DNA from: Kluyvera sp040932435
Lineage (GTDB): Bacteria; Pseudomonadota; Gammaproteobacteria; Enterobacterales; Enterobacteriaceae
Direction of reading: 5' to 3'
Length of the DNA stretch: 64,000 nt
Assembly: GCF_040932435.1 (NCBI RefSeq)
Contig: NZ_JBFQGA010000002.1
Location: 62,001 to 126,000, forward strand
The position numbers and the translations under genes are program-made. Positions within the stretch are counted from its first letter, which is position 1, and every line of letters begins with the position of its first letter. Positions 49,947-58,640 of the stretch are shown piece by piece. The notes beneath the pieces are model-generated. The model did no database searches. It saw only the letters and a list, made by a program, of their open reading frames with translations, and was not told the origin of the DNA.

Positions 49947-52313
49947 ATGAAAACGCTGAAAAACTGGACCCTGCAAAAACAGTCAAACCATCACGTTGAA
50001 CTGTGTGTTGATGGCCAGCACACGCTGTGTCTGTACGTACTGGAAGAGAATCTGTTTCGCGTACTGCTGAAACGCAAAGGCGAGCTGGCACTTGATCGCA
50101 CCTGGAGCATTGCTCCGGCGCAGGATGTGCCATGGGAAGGTCGCCTCCGTGACGATCTCAGCGGCTTTAGCCTGCCGGGTTGGACGCTCAGCGAGCAGGA
50201 CGATACCGTTGTTATCGCTACCGAATCCCTGCGTGCGACGGTCCACCAGCCGCTGTGGATCGAGTGGCACTACCGCAACGCCGAGGGCGAATGGCAGCCG
50301 CTGGTCAACGACCGTCCGACTAGCGCCTATCTGGTTAACGCCCACGGCGACGGTGTTGCGCACTACCAAAGCCGCCGTAAGGACGAGCGTTTTTATGGCC
50401 TAGGCGATAAAGCCGGGGATTTACAACGCGGTGGCAAGCGCTATGAGATGCGCAACCTTGACGCCATGGGTTATAACGCGGTAAGCACCGACCCACTGTA
50501 CAAACATATTCCGTTTACCATCACCCGCCGTGATGATGTGAGCTTCGGGCTGTTTTACGACAACCTCAGCAGCTGCTGGCTGGATCTGGGCAACGAGATC
50601 GATAACTACCACACTGCCTATCGCCGCTGGCAGGCCGAAGCGGGTGATATCGACTATTACCTGTTCACCGGCGAACGTGTGCTAGATGTGACCAAAGCCT
50701 TTGTCCGTCTGACCGGTAAAACACTGTTCGGGCCCAAATGGAGCCTCGGCTACAGCGGTTCCACCATGCACTACACCGATGCGCCCGATGCACAAAACCA
50801 GTTGATGAACTTTATCCGCCTATGTGATGAACACGCCATTCCATGCGATTCGTTCCAACTTTCTTCGGGTTATACCTCGATTAACGGCAAGCGCTATGTG
50901 TTCAACTGGAACTACGACAAAGTGCCGCAACCGAAGGTGATGAGCCAAGCCTTCCATGACGCAGGCCTGCGTTTGGCGGCAAACATCAAGCCGTGTCTAT
51001 TACAGGATCACCCACGCTACAACGAAGTGGCCGAGAACGCGCTGTTTATTCGTGATTCCGAAAGCGACGCGCCAGAACGTTCCAGCTTCTGGGATGACGA
51101 AGGCTCGCACCTCGACTTCACCAATCCACAAACCGTGGCCTGGTGGCAGGAAGGCGTAACCCAGCAGCTGCTGGAGATGGGCATTGATTCCACTTGGAAT
51201 GATAATAACGAGTTTGAGGTGTGGGACGGTGAGGCGCGCTGCCACGGTTTTGGCAAAGAGATCGCCATCAAGCACATTCGCCCGGTGATGCCGCTGCTGA
51301 TGATCCGCGCCTCGATGGAAGCTCAACAGCGCTTTGCGCCCAACAAGCGCCCATTCCTGATTTCCCGTTCCGGCTGCGCCGGGATGCAGCGCTACGTGCA
51401 GACTTGGAGCGGCGATAATCGCACCAACTGGGACACCCTGCGCTATAACACCCGCATGGGGCTAGGGATGAGCCTTTCTGGTCTGTACAACTTAGGTCAC
51501 GATGTTGGCGGGTTTTCGGGCGATAAACCGGACCCGGAGCTGTTCGTGCGCTGGGTACAAAACGGCGTAATGCACCCGCGTTTCACTATTCACTCGTGGA
51601 ACGATGATCATACCGTCAATGAACCATGGATGTATCCGGGCGTAACGCCTGCTATCCGCAGCGCGATTGAACTGCGTTACCGTCTGCTGCCATACCTTTA
51701 CACCCTGCTGTGGCAGGCGCACGCCGACGATGAGCCAATGCTGCGCCCTACCTTCCTCGACCACGAGCACGATGAACAGACGTTCGTGGAGTGCGACGAT
51801 TTCCTGCTGGGCCGCGATATTTTAGTCGCCAGCGTAGTCGAGGCCGGCGAGCGCGAGCGTCGCGTGTGGCTGCCGGATAACGAAACCGGCTGGTACGATT
51901 TTTACACCGGCGCGTGGTTTAGCGGCGGACAGTGGGTCACGCTTGATGCGCCGCTGGAAAAACTGCCGCTGCTGGTTCGCGCCGGTGCAGGTTTGCCGTT
52001 AAGCGAGCGGATTAGCTTTGTTAACGCCGTGGAAGACAACACACGTGAGTTGAAACTGTTCCCAGTCAAAGGCACCGGTAGCACAAACGGGCTGTTGTTT
52101 GAGGATGATGGCGAGTCGTGGGGCTATCAGCAAGGCAATGCGCTATGGCTGGAATGGGAGATGGTGTGCGACGGTGCGAGCATTAATCTGAAGGTGAATA
52201 CGCGCGGCGATTATCGTCCAGCGTGGAAGGCGCTGAAGGTAACGTTACCGGCAGGTGAGATGCGTAAGCTGTTGATTAACGGCGAAGAAAGCGGTGAGTG
52301 GGTGCAGGGATAA
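49947..52313 (+). CDS. GH31 glycosidase (alpha-glucosidase-like)
   Basis: The 788-residue enzyme has GH31 signatures: nucleophile D419 in STWNDNNEFEVWDG and acid/base D490 in TWSGDNRTNW. A beta-sandwich N-domain contains ERFYGLGDKAG, and C-terminal beta domains include VWLPDNETGWYDFYTG. It has no signal peptide. It differs from the 684-residue GH31 at 28520-30574 and from YicI and YihQ. The likely reaction is retaining hydrolysis of an alpha-glucoside or alpha-galactoside imported by the upstream carrier. ATG 49947 is preferred over GTG 49935 by spacing to GTGGA. A palindromic repeat follows the stop at once. Confidence 0.87.
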   Translation: MKTLKNWTLQKQSNHHVELCVDGQHTLCLYVLEENLFRVLLKRKGELALDRTWSIAPAQDVPWEGRLRDDLSGFSLPGWTLSEQDDTVVIATESLRATVHQPLWIEWHYRNAEGEWQPLVNDRPTSAYLVNAHGDGVAHYQSRRKDERFYGLGDKAGDLQRGGKRYEMRNLDAMGYNAVSTDPLYKHIPFTITRRDDVSFGLFYDNLSSCWLDLGNEIDNYHTAYRRWQAEAGDIDYYLFTGERVLDVTKAFVRLTGKTLFGPKWSLGYSGSTMHYTDAPDAQNQLMNFIRLCDEHAIPCDSFQLSSGYTSINGKRYVFNWNYDKVPQPKVMSQAFHDAGLRLAANIKPCLLQDHPRYNEVAENALFIRDSESDAPERSSFWDDEGSHLDFTNPQTVAWWQEGVTQQLLEMGIDSTWNDNNEFEVWDGEARCHGFGKEIAIKHIRPVMPLLMIRASMEAQQRFAPNKRPFLISRSGCAGMQRYVQTWSGDNRTNWDTLRYNTRMGLGMSLSGLYNLGHDVGGFSGDKPDPELFVRWVQNGVMHPRFTIHSWNDDHTVNEPWMYPGVTPAIRSAIELRYRLLPYLYTLLWQAHADDEPMLRPTFLDHEHDEQTFVECDDFLLGRDILVASVVEAGERERRVWLPDNETGWYDFYTGAWFSGGQWVTLDAPLEKLPLLVRAGAGLPLSERISFVNAVEDNTRELKLFPVKGTGSTNGLLFEDDGESWGYQQGNALWLEWEMVCDGASINLKVNTRGDYRPAWKALKVTLPAGEMRKLLINGEESGEWVQG

Positions 52314-52403
52314 CCCTCACCCCGGCCCTCTCCCAAAGGGAGAGGGAGCAAACCTCATCACCGAGCGGTCCCCTCTCCCTTTGGGAGAGGGTTAGGGTGA
52401 GGG
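52314..52403. repeat. GGGTGAGGG-type palindromic repeat, copy 2
   Basis: It opens CCCTCACCCCGGCCCTCTCC and closes GGGAGAGGGTTAGGGTGAGGG, with inner hairpins CCCTCTCCC/GGGAGAGGG in each arm. It is the same class as 44748-44877, between the convergent GH31 and ybiT genes, and probably ends both transcripts. Confidence 0.75.
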
Positions 52404-52406
52404 AAA

Positions 52407-53999
52407 TTACTCGACGCCTTTAGTACGCAGGTAATCTTCGTAGTTACCGGTGAAGTCCACCACGCGCTCAGGCGTAATTTCAATCACACGGGTCGCCAGC
52501 GAGCTGACGAACTCACGGTCGTGAGAAACGAAGATCAAAGTTCCCTGATACATTTCCAAAGCCATGTTCAGCGATTCAATCGATTCCATATCCAAGTGGT
52601 TGGTTGGTTCATCCATCACCAGGATGTTCGGTTTTTGCATCATCAACTTACCGAACAGCATGCGACCCTTTTCCCCACCGGACAGTACCTTGGCAGGTTT
52701 TTTGATATCGTCTTGGCTAAACAGCAGACGGCCGAGGAAACCACGAACAACCTGCTCGTCGTCACCTTCTTGTTTCCACTGGCTCATCCAGTCAAACACA
52801 GAGAGATCGTTATCGAAATCTTCTGCGTGATCCTGCGCGTAGTAACCAATTTGCGCATTCTCAGACCATTTCGCTGTACCCGTATCGGCCTGAAGCTCAC
52901 CGATCAAGGTTTTCAGCATGGTGGTTTTACCCACGCCGTTCGCGCCTAGGATTGCCAGCTTCTCGCCCACTTCCAGCAGCAGATTGACGTTTTTGAACAG
53001 CGGACCGTTATCAAAGCCTTTGCTCAACTCTTCTACTGCCAGCGCATTACGGAACAGTTTTTTATCCTGCTCGAAGCGGATGAATGGGTTCTGACGGCTG
53101 GAGGCTTTAACTTCATCAAGCTTGATTTTATCAATCTGACGCGCACGAGACGTTGCCTGACGGGATTTAGAGGCGTTGGCGCTAAAGCGGCTAACGAAGG
53201 ACTGCAGGTCAGCAATCTGCGCTTTTTTCTTGGCGTTGTCCGCCAGCAGACGTTCACGCGCTTGGGTCGCCGCGGTCATGTATTCGTCGTAGTTGCCTGG
53301 GTAAACGCGCAGTTCACCGTAGTCCAGATCTGCCATATGGGTGCAGACCATGTTCAGGAAGTGACGGTCGTGCGAGATGATAACCATGGTGCTGTCGCGC
53401 TCGTTGAGCGTCTGCTCCAACCAGCGAATGGTGTCGATGTCCAAGTTGTTCGTCGGTTCATCGAGCAGCAGAATGTCTGGGTTTGAGAACAGTGCCTGCG
53501 CCAGCAGCACACGCAGTTTCCAGCCGGGAGCGACTTCACTCATCAGACCGTAATGCTGCTCAACGGGAATACCAACGCCCAGCAGCAATTCGCCCGCGCG
53601 GGATTCCGCAGAGTAGCCGTCCATTTCGCCGTAGAGCACTTCGAGGTCGGCCACTTTATAGCCGTCTTCTTCGCTCATTTCAGCCAAGCTGTAGATGCGG
53701 TCGCGTTCTTGCTTCACTTCCCACAGTTCGCCGTGCCCCATGATCACGGTGTCGAGTACGGTAAACTCTTCAAAGGCGAACTGATCCTGGCGCAGCTTAC
53801 CGATGCGTTCGTTGGGATCGAGGGAAACGTTGCCCAGCGTCGGTTCTAAGTCGCTGCCGAGGATTTTCATAAAGGTAGATTTGCCGCTCCCGTTAGCGCC
53901 AATCAGGCCGTAACGGTTGCCGCCGCCAAATTTGACGGAGATATTTTCGAACAGCGGCTTACTGCCAAACTGCATGGTAACGTTGCTGGTAACTAACAC
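52407..53999 (-). CDS. ybiT: YbiT, ABC-F family ribosome-associated ATPase
   Basis: The 530-residue protein (E. coli YbiT 530) has two ABC domains and no membrane part. Walker A motifs are GANGSGKST near 34 and GANGVGKTT near 353. The second signature is LSGGEKGR; the first is the degenerate SEVAPGWKLRVLLAQAL typical of this subgroup. Walker B regions read LLLDEPTNNLD and LVMDEPTNHLD. The charged linker between the domains is the arm that enters the ribosomal E site in ABC-F proteins. E. coli YbiT is a translation factor whose exact role is unsettled. Confidence 0.95.
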   Translation of the reverse strand: MLVTSNVTMQFGSKPLFENISVKFGGGNRYGLIGANGSGKSTFMKILGSDLEPTLGNVSLDPNERIGKLRQDQFAFEEFTVLDTVIMGHGELWEVKQERDRIYSLAEMSEEDGYKVADLEVLYGEMDGYSAESRAGELLLGVGIPVEQHYGLMSEVAPGWKLRVLLAQALFSNPDILLLDEPTNNLDIDTIRWLEQTLNERDSTMVIISHDRHFLNMVCTHMADLDYGELRVYPGNYDEYMTAATQARERLLADNAKKKAQIADLQSFVSRFSANASKSRQATSRARQIDKIKLDEVKASSRQNPFIRFEQDKKLFRNALAVEELSKGFDNGPLFKNVNLLLEVGEKLAILGANGVGKTTMLKTLIGELQADTGTAKWSENAQIGYYAQDHAEDFDNDLSVFDWMSQWKQEGDDEQVVRGFLGRLLFSQDDIKKPAKVLSGGEKGRMLFGKLMMQKPNILVMDEPTNHLDMESIESLNMALEMYQGTLIFVSHDREFVSSLATRVIEITPERVVDFTGNYEDYLRTKGVE

Positions 54000-54215
54000 G
54001 GGAGTATCCTGAAGAATGTGACAAACCGCCTATTGTGCCACAATTGAGAATAAAAAGCGCTCGTCATCGCTGGAGACTAATTCGTAACAGAAGTGAAAAA
54101 AATGTGATTTAGTACACATCCGAATTCCATGCGGCAAGGAATGCACATATAATGCGCTTCTACCAACAGGCTAAATTCCTAAACAACCGCCGTAAGGCAC
54201 TGATACCTCGCACAC

Positions 54216-55136
54216 ATGAACATGAAATTAAAAACGATTTTCGCTGCGGCGCTTGCTGTCGTGGGCTTTTGTAATTCGGCATCGGCGGTCACCTATCCGC
54301 TGCCGACTAACGGTAGCCGTATTGTCGGTCAGAATCAGGTCATCACGATTCCTGAAGACAATAAGCAACCGCTGGAATACTTCGCAGCCCAGTATCAGAT
54401 GGGTCTGTCCAACATGCTGGAAGCAAACCCTGGCGTGGATACCTACCTGCCAAAAGGCGGCACCGTGCTGAATATTCCTCAGCAGCTGATCCTGCCGGAT
54501 ACCGTGCATGAAGGTATTGTGATTAACAGCGCGGAAATGCGTCTGTACTACTACCCGAAAGGCACTAACACCGTCATCGTGCTGCCAATCGGTATTGGTC
54601 AACTGGGCAAAGATACGCCTATCAACTGGGTCACCAAGGTAGAGCGTAAGAAAGCCGGTCCAACTTGGACACCAACGGCGAAAATGCACGCTGAATACAT
54701 TGCTGCAGGCAACCCACTGCCAGCCGTTGTTCCTGCCGGTCCTGATAACCCTATGGGTCTGTACGCGCTGTATATCGGCCGTCTGTATGCTATCCACGGC
54801 ACCAACGCCAACTTCGGTATCGGCCTGCGCGTGAGCCACGGCTGTGTGCGTCTGCGTAACGAAGACATCAAGTTCCTGTTCCAGAACGTGCCGGTCGGCA
54901 CGCGCGTCGAGTTTATTGATGAGGCGGTGAAAGCCACCACTGAGCCAGACGGCAGCCGCTTTATTGAGGTTCACAACCCACTGTCGACGACTGAAGCGCA
55001 GTTTGAAGGCGGTGAAATCGTTCCGGTCACGCTCAACAAAGCAGTACAGGCTGTAACCAGCCAGTCCGATGTTGATCAGAGCATCGTTGACCAAGCGGTT
55101 AAAAACCGTTCCGGTATGCCGGTTCGTCTGAACTAA
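54216..55136 (+). CDS. ldtB: LdtB (YbiS), L,D-transpeptidase
   Basis: The 306-residue precursor is as long as E. coli LdtB. A signal peptide (cleavage near ASA-VTY, residue 24) is followed by a LysM-like region and a YkuD domain with HGTNANFGIGLRVSHGCVRLRN; the nucleophile is C210. It links Braun lipoprotein to meso-diaminopimelate in peptidoglycan. The C-terminal tail ends GMPVRLN, as in E. coli. The gene stands alone, with its own terminator at 55189-55218. Confidence 0.96.
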   Translation: MNMKLKTIFAAALAVVGFCNSASAVTYPLPTNGSRIVGQNQVITIPEDNKQPLEYFAAQYQMGLSNMLEANPGVDTYLPKGGTVLNIPQQLILPDTVHEGIVINSAEMRLYYYPKGTNTVIVLPIGIGQLGKDTPINWVTKVERKKAGPTWTPTAKMHAEYIAAGNPLPAVVPAGPDNPMGLYALYIGRLYAIHGTNANFGIGLRVSHGCVRLRNEDIKFLFQNVPVGTRVEFIDEAVKATTEPDGSRFIEVHNPLSTTEAQFEGGEIVPVTLNKAVQAVTSQSDVDQSIVDQAVKNRSGMPVRLN

Positions 55137-55188
55137 GCAGATTGCCCGGCGGCGCTATGCAGACCGGGCATAGACAACGATCGTAAAA

Positions 55189-55218
55189 ATGGCGGGTTAT
55201 CACCCGCCATTTTTTTTT
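55189..55218. terminator. Terminator between ldtB and the GntR gene
   Basis: ATGGCGGGT-tatc-ACCCGCCAT (55189-55210) followed by eight Ts is a textbook intrinsic terminator for ldtB. An A-run on the left makes it usable in the other direction as well, for the convergent GntR gene. Confidence 0.92.
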
Positions 55219-55933
55219 AGCCGTTATTCACAATCACGATGCCGCCATGATCGTAACGATAGTGGCAGTGTGCATACTCCAACGGCGTCCCGTCGTCGAG
55301 ATAGATAACCTGCTCCACTTCCAAAATCGGATCGCCCACTTCGCAGTGCAGGTACTGCCTGTCGCGTTCGTCCGGCTTAATGGCTCGCACCACGCGGTAC
55401 GACCCCATCATCTTCAGTCCAAGATTGTCCTGCACGTAGCGAAACACCGAGTTTTCCAGATGCCCTTTGCTCAATCCCGGCACCAGTGATACCGGCATCA
55501 CCGTGAGATCAAGCGACAAGGGCTCGCCGTTTAGCAGCCTTAAACGGACAAAATCATACACCGGCGCATCGGCATTTATCAGCAGTGAGGCCTGCTCTTT
55601 TTCAGTCGGGAAACGCAGTTCAAAATGCACAACCTCACTTTCGACTTTGCCCAAATGCCCCCAGGTTTCGGTGGCACCCGCATAATCGCTGCCGGCAACA
55701 TCCCACTTTGAAAGCTGAAGGAAGTTCTTGCGCACAAAAGTGCCCTGCCCCTTGCGGGTATAGACCAGCCCTTCAACAATCAGCTGGCGCATCGCCTGCT
55801 GAATGGTCATGCGGCTGGTGCCAAACTCCGCCGCCAGCGCAAACTGGTCCGGTAGGGGTTCAGAAGCGGGATATTGCCGACTGATGATCCGCTTCTTTAT
55901 TTCCCGCGCTATCGCAATGTACTTCGCTGCCAT
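55217..55933 (-). CDS. GntR/HutC-family (UTRA) regulator
   Basis: The 238-residue protein has an N-terminal winged helix (about residues 5-70, with PLPDQFALAAEFGTSRMTIQQAMRQL) and a C-terminal UTRA ligand domain (PVYDFVRLRLLNGEPLSLD to the end). HutC-type regulators sense phosphosugars or other metabolites. It lies 25 bases downstream of the GH1 gene on the same strand and most likely represses it through the twin ATGACTAGTCAT sites at 57350-57382. Either GTG 55936 or ATG 55933 can start it. Confidence 0.85.
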   Translation of the reverse strand: MAAKYIAIAREIKKRIISRQYPASEPLPDQFALAAEFGTSRMTIQQAMRQLIVEGLVYTRKGQGTFVRKNFLQLSKWDVAGSDYAGATETWGHLGKVESEVVHFELRFPTEKEQASLLINADAPVYDFVRLRLLNGEPLSLDLTVMPVSLVPGLSKGHLENSVFRYVQDNLGLKMMGSYRVVRAIKPDERDRQYLHCEVGDPILEVEQVIYLDDGTPLEYAHCHYRYDHGGIVIVNNG

Positions 55934-55958
55934 CACCCGCCTCTGTTTTTCTGAATCA

Positions 55959-57335
55959 TTACATCTCTTCGCCGTTGCTGTGAATGACTGTTTTCAACCA
56001 CGCATAGCTTTTCTTCGGCACACGGCTTAAATCTTTTAAGTCGTGGTTGTCACGGTTGACGTACACCACACCATAGCGTTTACGCATATCGCCCTGCGAG
56101 CTAAGAATATCAATCAGCCCCCAGCCGAGGTAACCAATCACCTGCGCGCCGTCTTCAAACATCGCATCTTTCATCGCGTTGATGTGGTCGCGATGATAGG
56201 CAATACGGTAATCATCGGCAATCGGGTTCTCGCCGTCCCAAGATTCAATGACCCCAATCCCATTTTCAATCGGGAACACCGGCAGGCGCCAGTCATTGTA
56301 ATAGCGGGTAATGATGCTGCGGAATCCGAGCGGATCGATTTGCCAGTTCCATTCGGTGGCTTTCAGATGTGGGTTCGGCGTGTCACCAAACAACATGTAG
56401 TTGTTGACCGGGGTGCCTTCCGGGATCGGATCGCTGTCGAGCGTCCGGCTGGCATAGTAACTAAACGCCATATAGTCATTCTTCATTGTCGCCAGCACGG
56501 CGAGATCGTCATCCAGATAAATATCACGCAGACCTGCTTTATCAACAAAGTGCATCACTTCTGGGCTGTAGCCATTGCCTGCAAAGGCGCGCAGCAAATT
56601 CTGGTTAAAGAATTCATCAAGCTGTTGTGCGCAGAAAACATCGCGTGGTTTGCAGGTTGCCGGATAAACCTGCGCATGGGCCAGCATCCCGCCCATGAGT
56701 TTGCCCGGTTTGGTTTCATGCAGATAGTGGGTCAAATGCGCATGCGCCATCATCACATGATGCTGGATTTGATACAGCTCACGCAGGGTTTTGTCACCCT
56801 GCATATAGCCAGAAATCAGAAATGCCTCCGGCATGTGGAACAGGTTCTGTTCGTTGAAGGTCAGCCACCAGGTAACACGGTCGCCAAAGCAGTCGATCAT
56901 CTTTTTGCCGTAGCGAATAAAAGCATCCAGCACGCGACGGTCGGTGAAGCCGTTGTATTTTTCTGCCAACGCCAGCGGCATGTCGAAATGGTAAAGGCAG
57001 ATCATCGGCTCGATGCCGCGCTCAATCAGGCCGCTGATGAAGCGCTCGTAGAAGGCGATGCCCTCTTCGTTAAATTCGCCATCGCCGGTTGGGCAAATGC
57101 GGCTCCAGGCAATCTGGAAGCGGTAGCAGTTCATGCCCAGATCTTTCATGAGATCGAAATCTTCTTCAAAGCGGTGGTAGGAGTCGGTCGCCACCTTCCA
57201 GTCAGAGGCAAACTCTTTCGGCTCGCGAATATCGTACACCGACATCCCCTTGCCGCCCTCGTTCCAAGCGCCTTCGGTCTGCATGCTGGAGACTGAATTC
57301 CCCCACAGGAAGTTAGCGGGCAGTGATGGTTTCAT
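55959..57335 (-). CDS. GH1 6-phospho-beta-glucosidase
   Basis: The 458-residue enzyme carries GH1 catalytic residues E162 (LTFNEQN) and E357 (PIENGIG). The C-terminal GDMRKRYGVVYVNRD and RVPKKSYAWLKTVI stretches hold the Ser/Lys/Tyr-type pocket that binds the 6-phosphate in BglA/AscB/BglB enzymes, so the substrate is probably a phosphorylated beta-glucoside from a PTS. No PTS gene is nearby. It is divergent in sequence from the named E. coli enzymes, so I give no symbol. AGGAG lies just upstream, abutting an operator palindrome. Confidence 0.88.
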   Translation of the reverse strand: MKPSLPANFLWGNSVSSMQTEGAWNEGGKGMSVYDIREPKEFASDWKVATDSYHRFEEDFDLMKDLGMNCYRFQIAWSRICPTGDGEFNEEGIAFYERFISGLIERGIEPMICLYHFDMPLALAEKYNGFTDRRVLDAFIRYGKKMIDCFGDRVTWWLTFNEQNLFHMPEAFLISGYMQGDKTLRELYQIQHHVMMAHAHLTHYLHETKPGKLMGGMLAHAQVYPATCKPRDVFCAQQLDEFFNQNLLRAFAGNGYSPEVMHFVDKAGLRDIYLDDDLAVLATMKNDYMAFSYYASRTLDSDPIPEGTPVNNYMLFGDTPNPHLKATEWNWQIDPLGFRSIITRYYNDWRLPVFPIENGIGVIESWDGENPIADDYRIAYHRDHINAMKDAMFEDGAQVIGYLGWGLIDILSSQGDMRKRYGVVYVNRDNHDLKDLSRVPKKSYAWLKTVIHSNGEEM

Positions 57336-57349
57336 GGTCGAACTCCTAT

Positions 57350-57389
57350 ATGACTAGTCATTTAAATTTCATGACTAGTCATATAGCAA
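57350..57389 (-). promoter_or_regulatory. GH1 promoter with twin ATGACTAGTCAT operators
   Basis: Two identical 12-bp palindromes ATGACTAGTCAT (57350-57361 and 57371-57382) lie 21 bases apart, two helical turns. On the minus strand a -35 TTGCTA (57384-57389) and -10 TTTAAA (57361-57366) with a 17-base spacer can be placed. One palindrome then fills the spacer and the other covers the start point. The binder is presumably the UTRA regulator encoded downstream. Confidence 0.75.
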
Positions 57390-57455
57390 AAAGGCGAAAA
57401 CAGGCGCAAGAGTGAGGGGCGATTTTTGTGAGCCAGAAGCGAAATTACGCCGGGT

Positions 57456-57531
57456 GTAGGCCGGATAAGCGCAGCGCCATCCGGCGTTGTGAGGCGATAA
57501 TGTCTGATGGCGCTGCGCTTATCAGGCCTAC
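57456..57531. repeat. REP pair overlapping the ybiR 3' end
   Basis: GTAGGCCGGATAAGCGCAGC (57456 onward) is mirrored by GATGGCGCTGCGCTTATCAGGCCTAC (ending 57531), with mismatches near the tips. The final TAG of ybiR (57528-57530, minus strand) is part of the right arm. Confidence 0.8.
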
Positions 57532-58640
57532 TTGAGGATCACAAGCAAACCGTAGCCGACCACGGCAGCCCACAGCAGCATGGGGATAGAGTAGAGATGG
57601 AAACGCCACCAGATGCGGCGGTCCGCCGCCATACGCAGGGCAATCAGGTTCGCCAGCGACCCCGGCAGCAAGCCGAATCCACCAACGTTCACCGCCCAAG
57701 CGAGTAGTAGTGAAGGTGGAACGTAGTTCAGCAGCAAAATGGTCGACGGCACGTTGCTTATCACCTGCGATAGACCAATCGCCGTTAGCCATAGTTGGCC
57801 GTCGGAGAGCGCACTGACGCCACCGAGCAGTTGATTAAGCGCCGGTAGTTTGGTGAGCAGGTGCACATCCACAAACATCGCCATAAACACCAGCAGCAGC
57901 GTCCAGTCAACGCTGAACACCACGCTTCGGGCCAGCAATAAAAAACCGACGGCGACGATTAATAGCCCCCACAGCTCCAGCTTCATTTCCAGCGCGGTGA
58001 GGAAAATCAGGTAGAACGCCAGACAGCTCCACACCAATAGCGGCTGCCAGCTCGGGGTACGATCGCTGCTTTGAAATTCGAGCTTTTTCGCCGGGAAGCA
58101 AAACCAGCACAGCACCAGCAGCGTCGCCATCATCGCCAGCGCCAGCGGCAGCATTTGCAACGTAAACGTTGGGAATGTCAGACCGGAACGGCCCCACAGC
58201 AGGATATTTTGCGGATTGCCAATCGGCGTTAACAGTGAACCGGCGTTGACCGCCAGCGCCTCGAAAATAATCAGCCGGTTTATCGGTAGTGCGCACCATT
58301 TTTTCAAGGTCAGGGTTAGCGGCACCACGATAAACAGCGCCACATCGTTGGTCAGAAAGGTCGACAGCAGCGCCGCCGCCAGCACCATAAATAGCGCAAG
58401 CTGGCGTTCAGTGACAAACCGGCGCGCCATTTTTCGCCCCAGTACATCAAAATAGCCGCTCTGCTCAACGCCTTTGGTCAGCAACATCAGGCCGCTTAAG
58501 GTAATTATGGTGTGCCAATCAATCGCCGCCGGCCAATCGGCTGGCTGGAAGGGAACGAAAAAGCTCAGCACCACGCCGATAATCAACAGCAGATGGAGAA
58601 AACGATCGCGTATCAGCGATCGTATAAACGGAAAATTCAT
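57528..58640 (-). CDS. ybiR: YbiR, putative anion transporter
   Basis: The 370-residue membrane protein (E. coli YbiR 372) belongs to the CitM/ArsB-type ion transporter superfamily. It has about eleven helices, with FLTNDVALFIVVPL and NAGSLLTPIGNPQNILLW in the first half and SNVPSTILLLNYV in the second; these are the two re-entrant substrate loops. The substrate is unknown. It overlaps mntR by four bases (ATGA), forming the mntR-ybiR pair. The stop codon falls within a REP element, so the last residues are encoded by the repeat. Confidence 0.92.
   Translation of the reverse strand: MNFPFIRSLIRDRFLHLLLIIGVVLSFFVPFQPADWPAAIDWHTIITLSGLMLLTKGVEQSGYFDVLGRKMARRFVTERQLALFMVLAAALLSTFLTNDVALFIVVPLTLTLKKWCALPINRLIIFEALAVNAGSLLTPIGNPQNILLWGRSGLTFPTFTLQMLPLALAMMATLLVLCWFCFPAKKLEFQSSDRTPSWQPLLVWSCLAFYLIFLTALEMKLELWGLLIVAVGFLLLARSVVFSVDWTLLLVFMAMFVDVHLLTKLPALNQLLGGVSALSDGQLWLTAIGLSQVISNVPSTILLLNYVPPSLLLAWAVNVGGFGLLPGSLANLIALRMAADRRIWWRFHLYSIPMLLWAAVVGYGLLVILK

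Noticed and set aside
54228..55094. A minus-strand frame opposite ldtB
   Set aside because: It is antisense shadow coding; ldtB is conserved on the plus strand.
56043..57296. A 417-residue plus-strand frame opposite the GH1 gene
   Set aside because: The minus-strand GH1 protein has catalytic motifs, while this frame has none.
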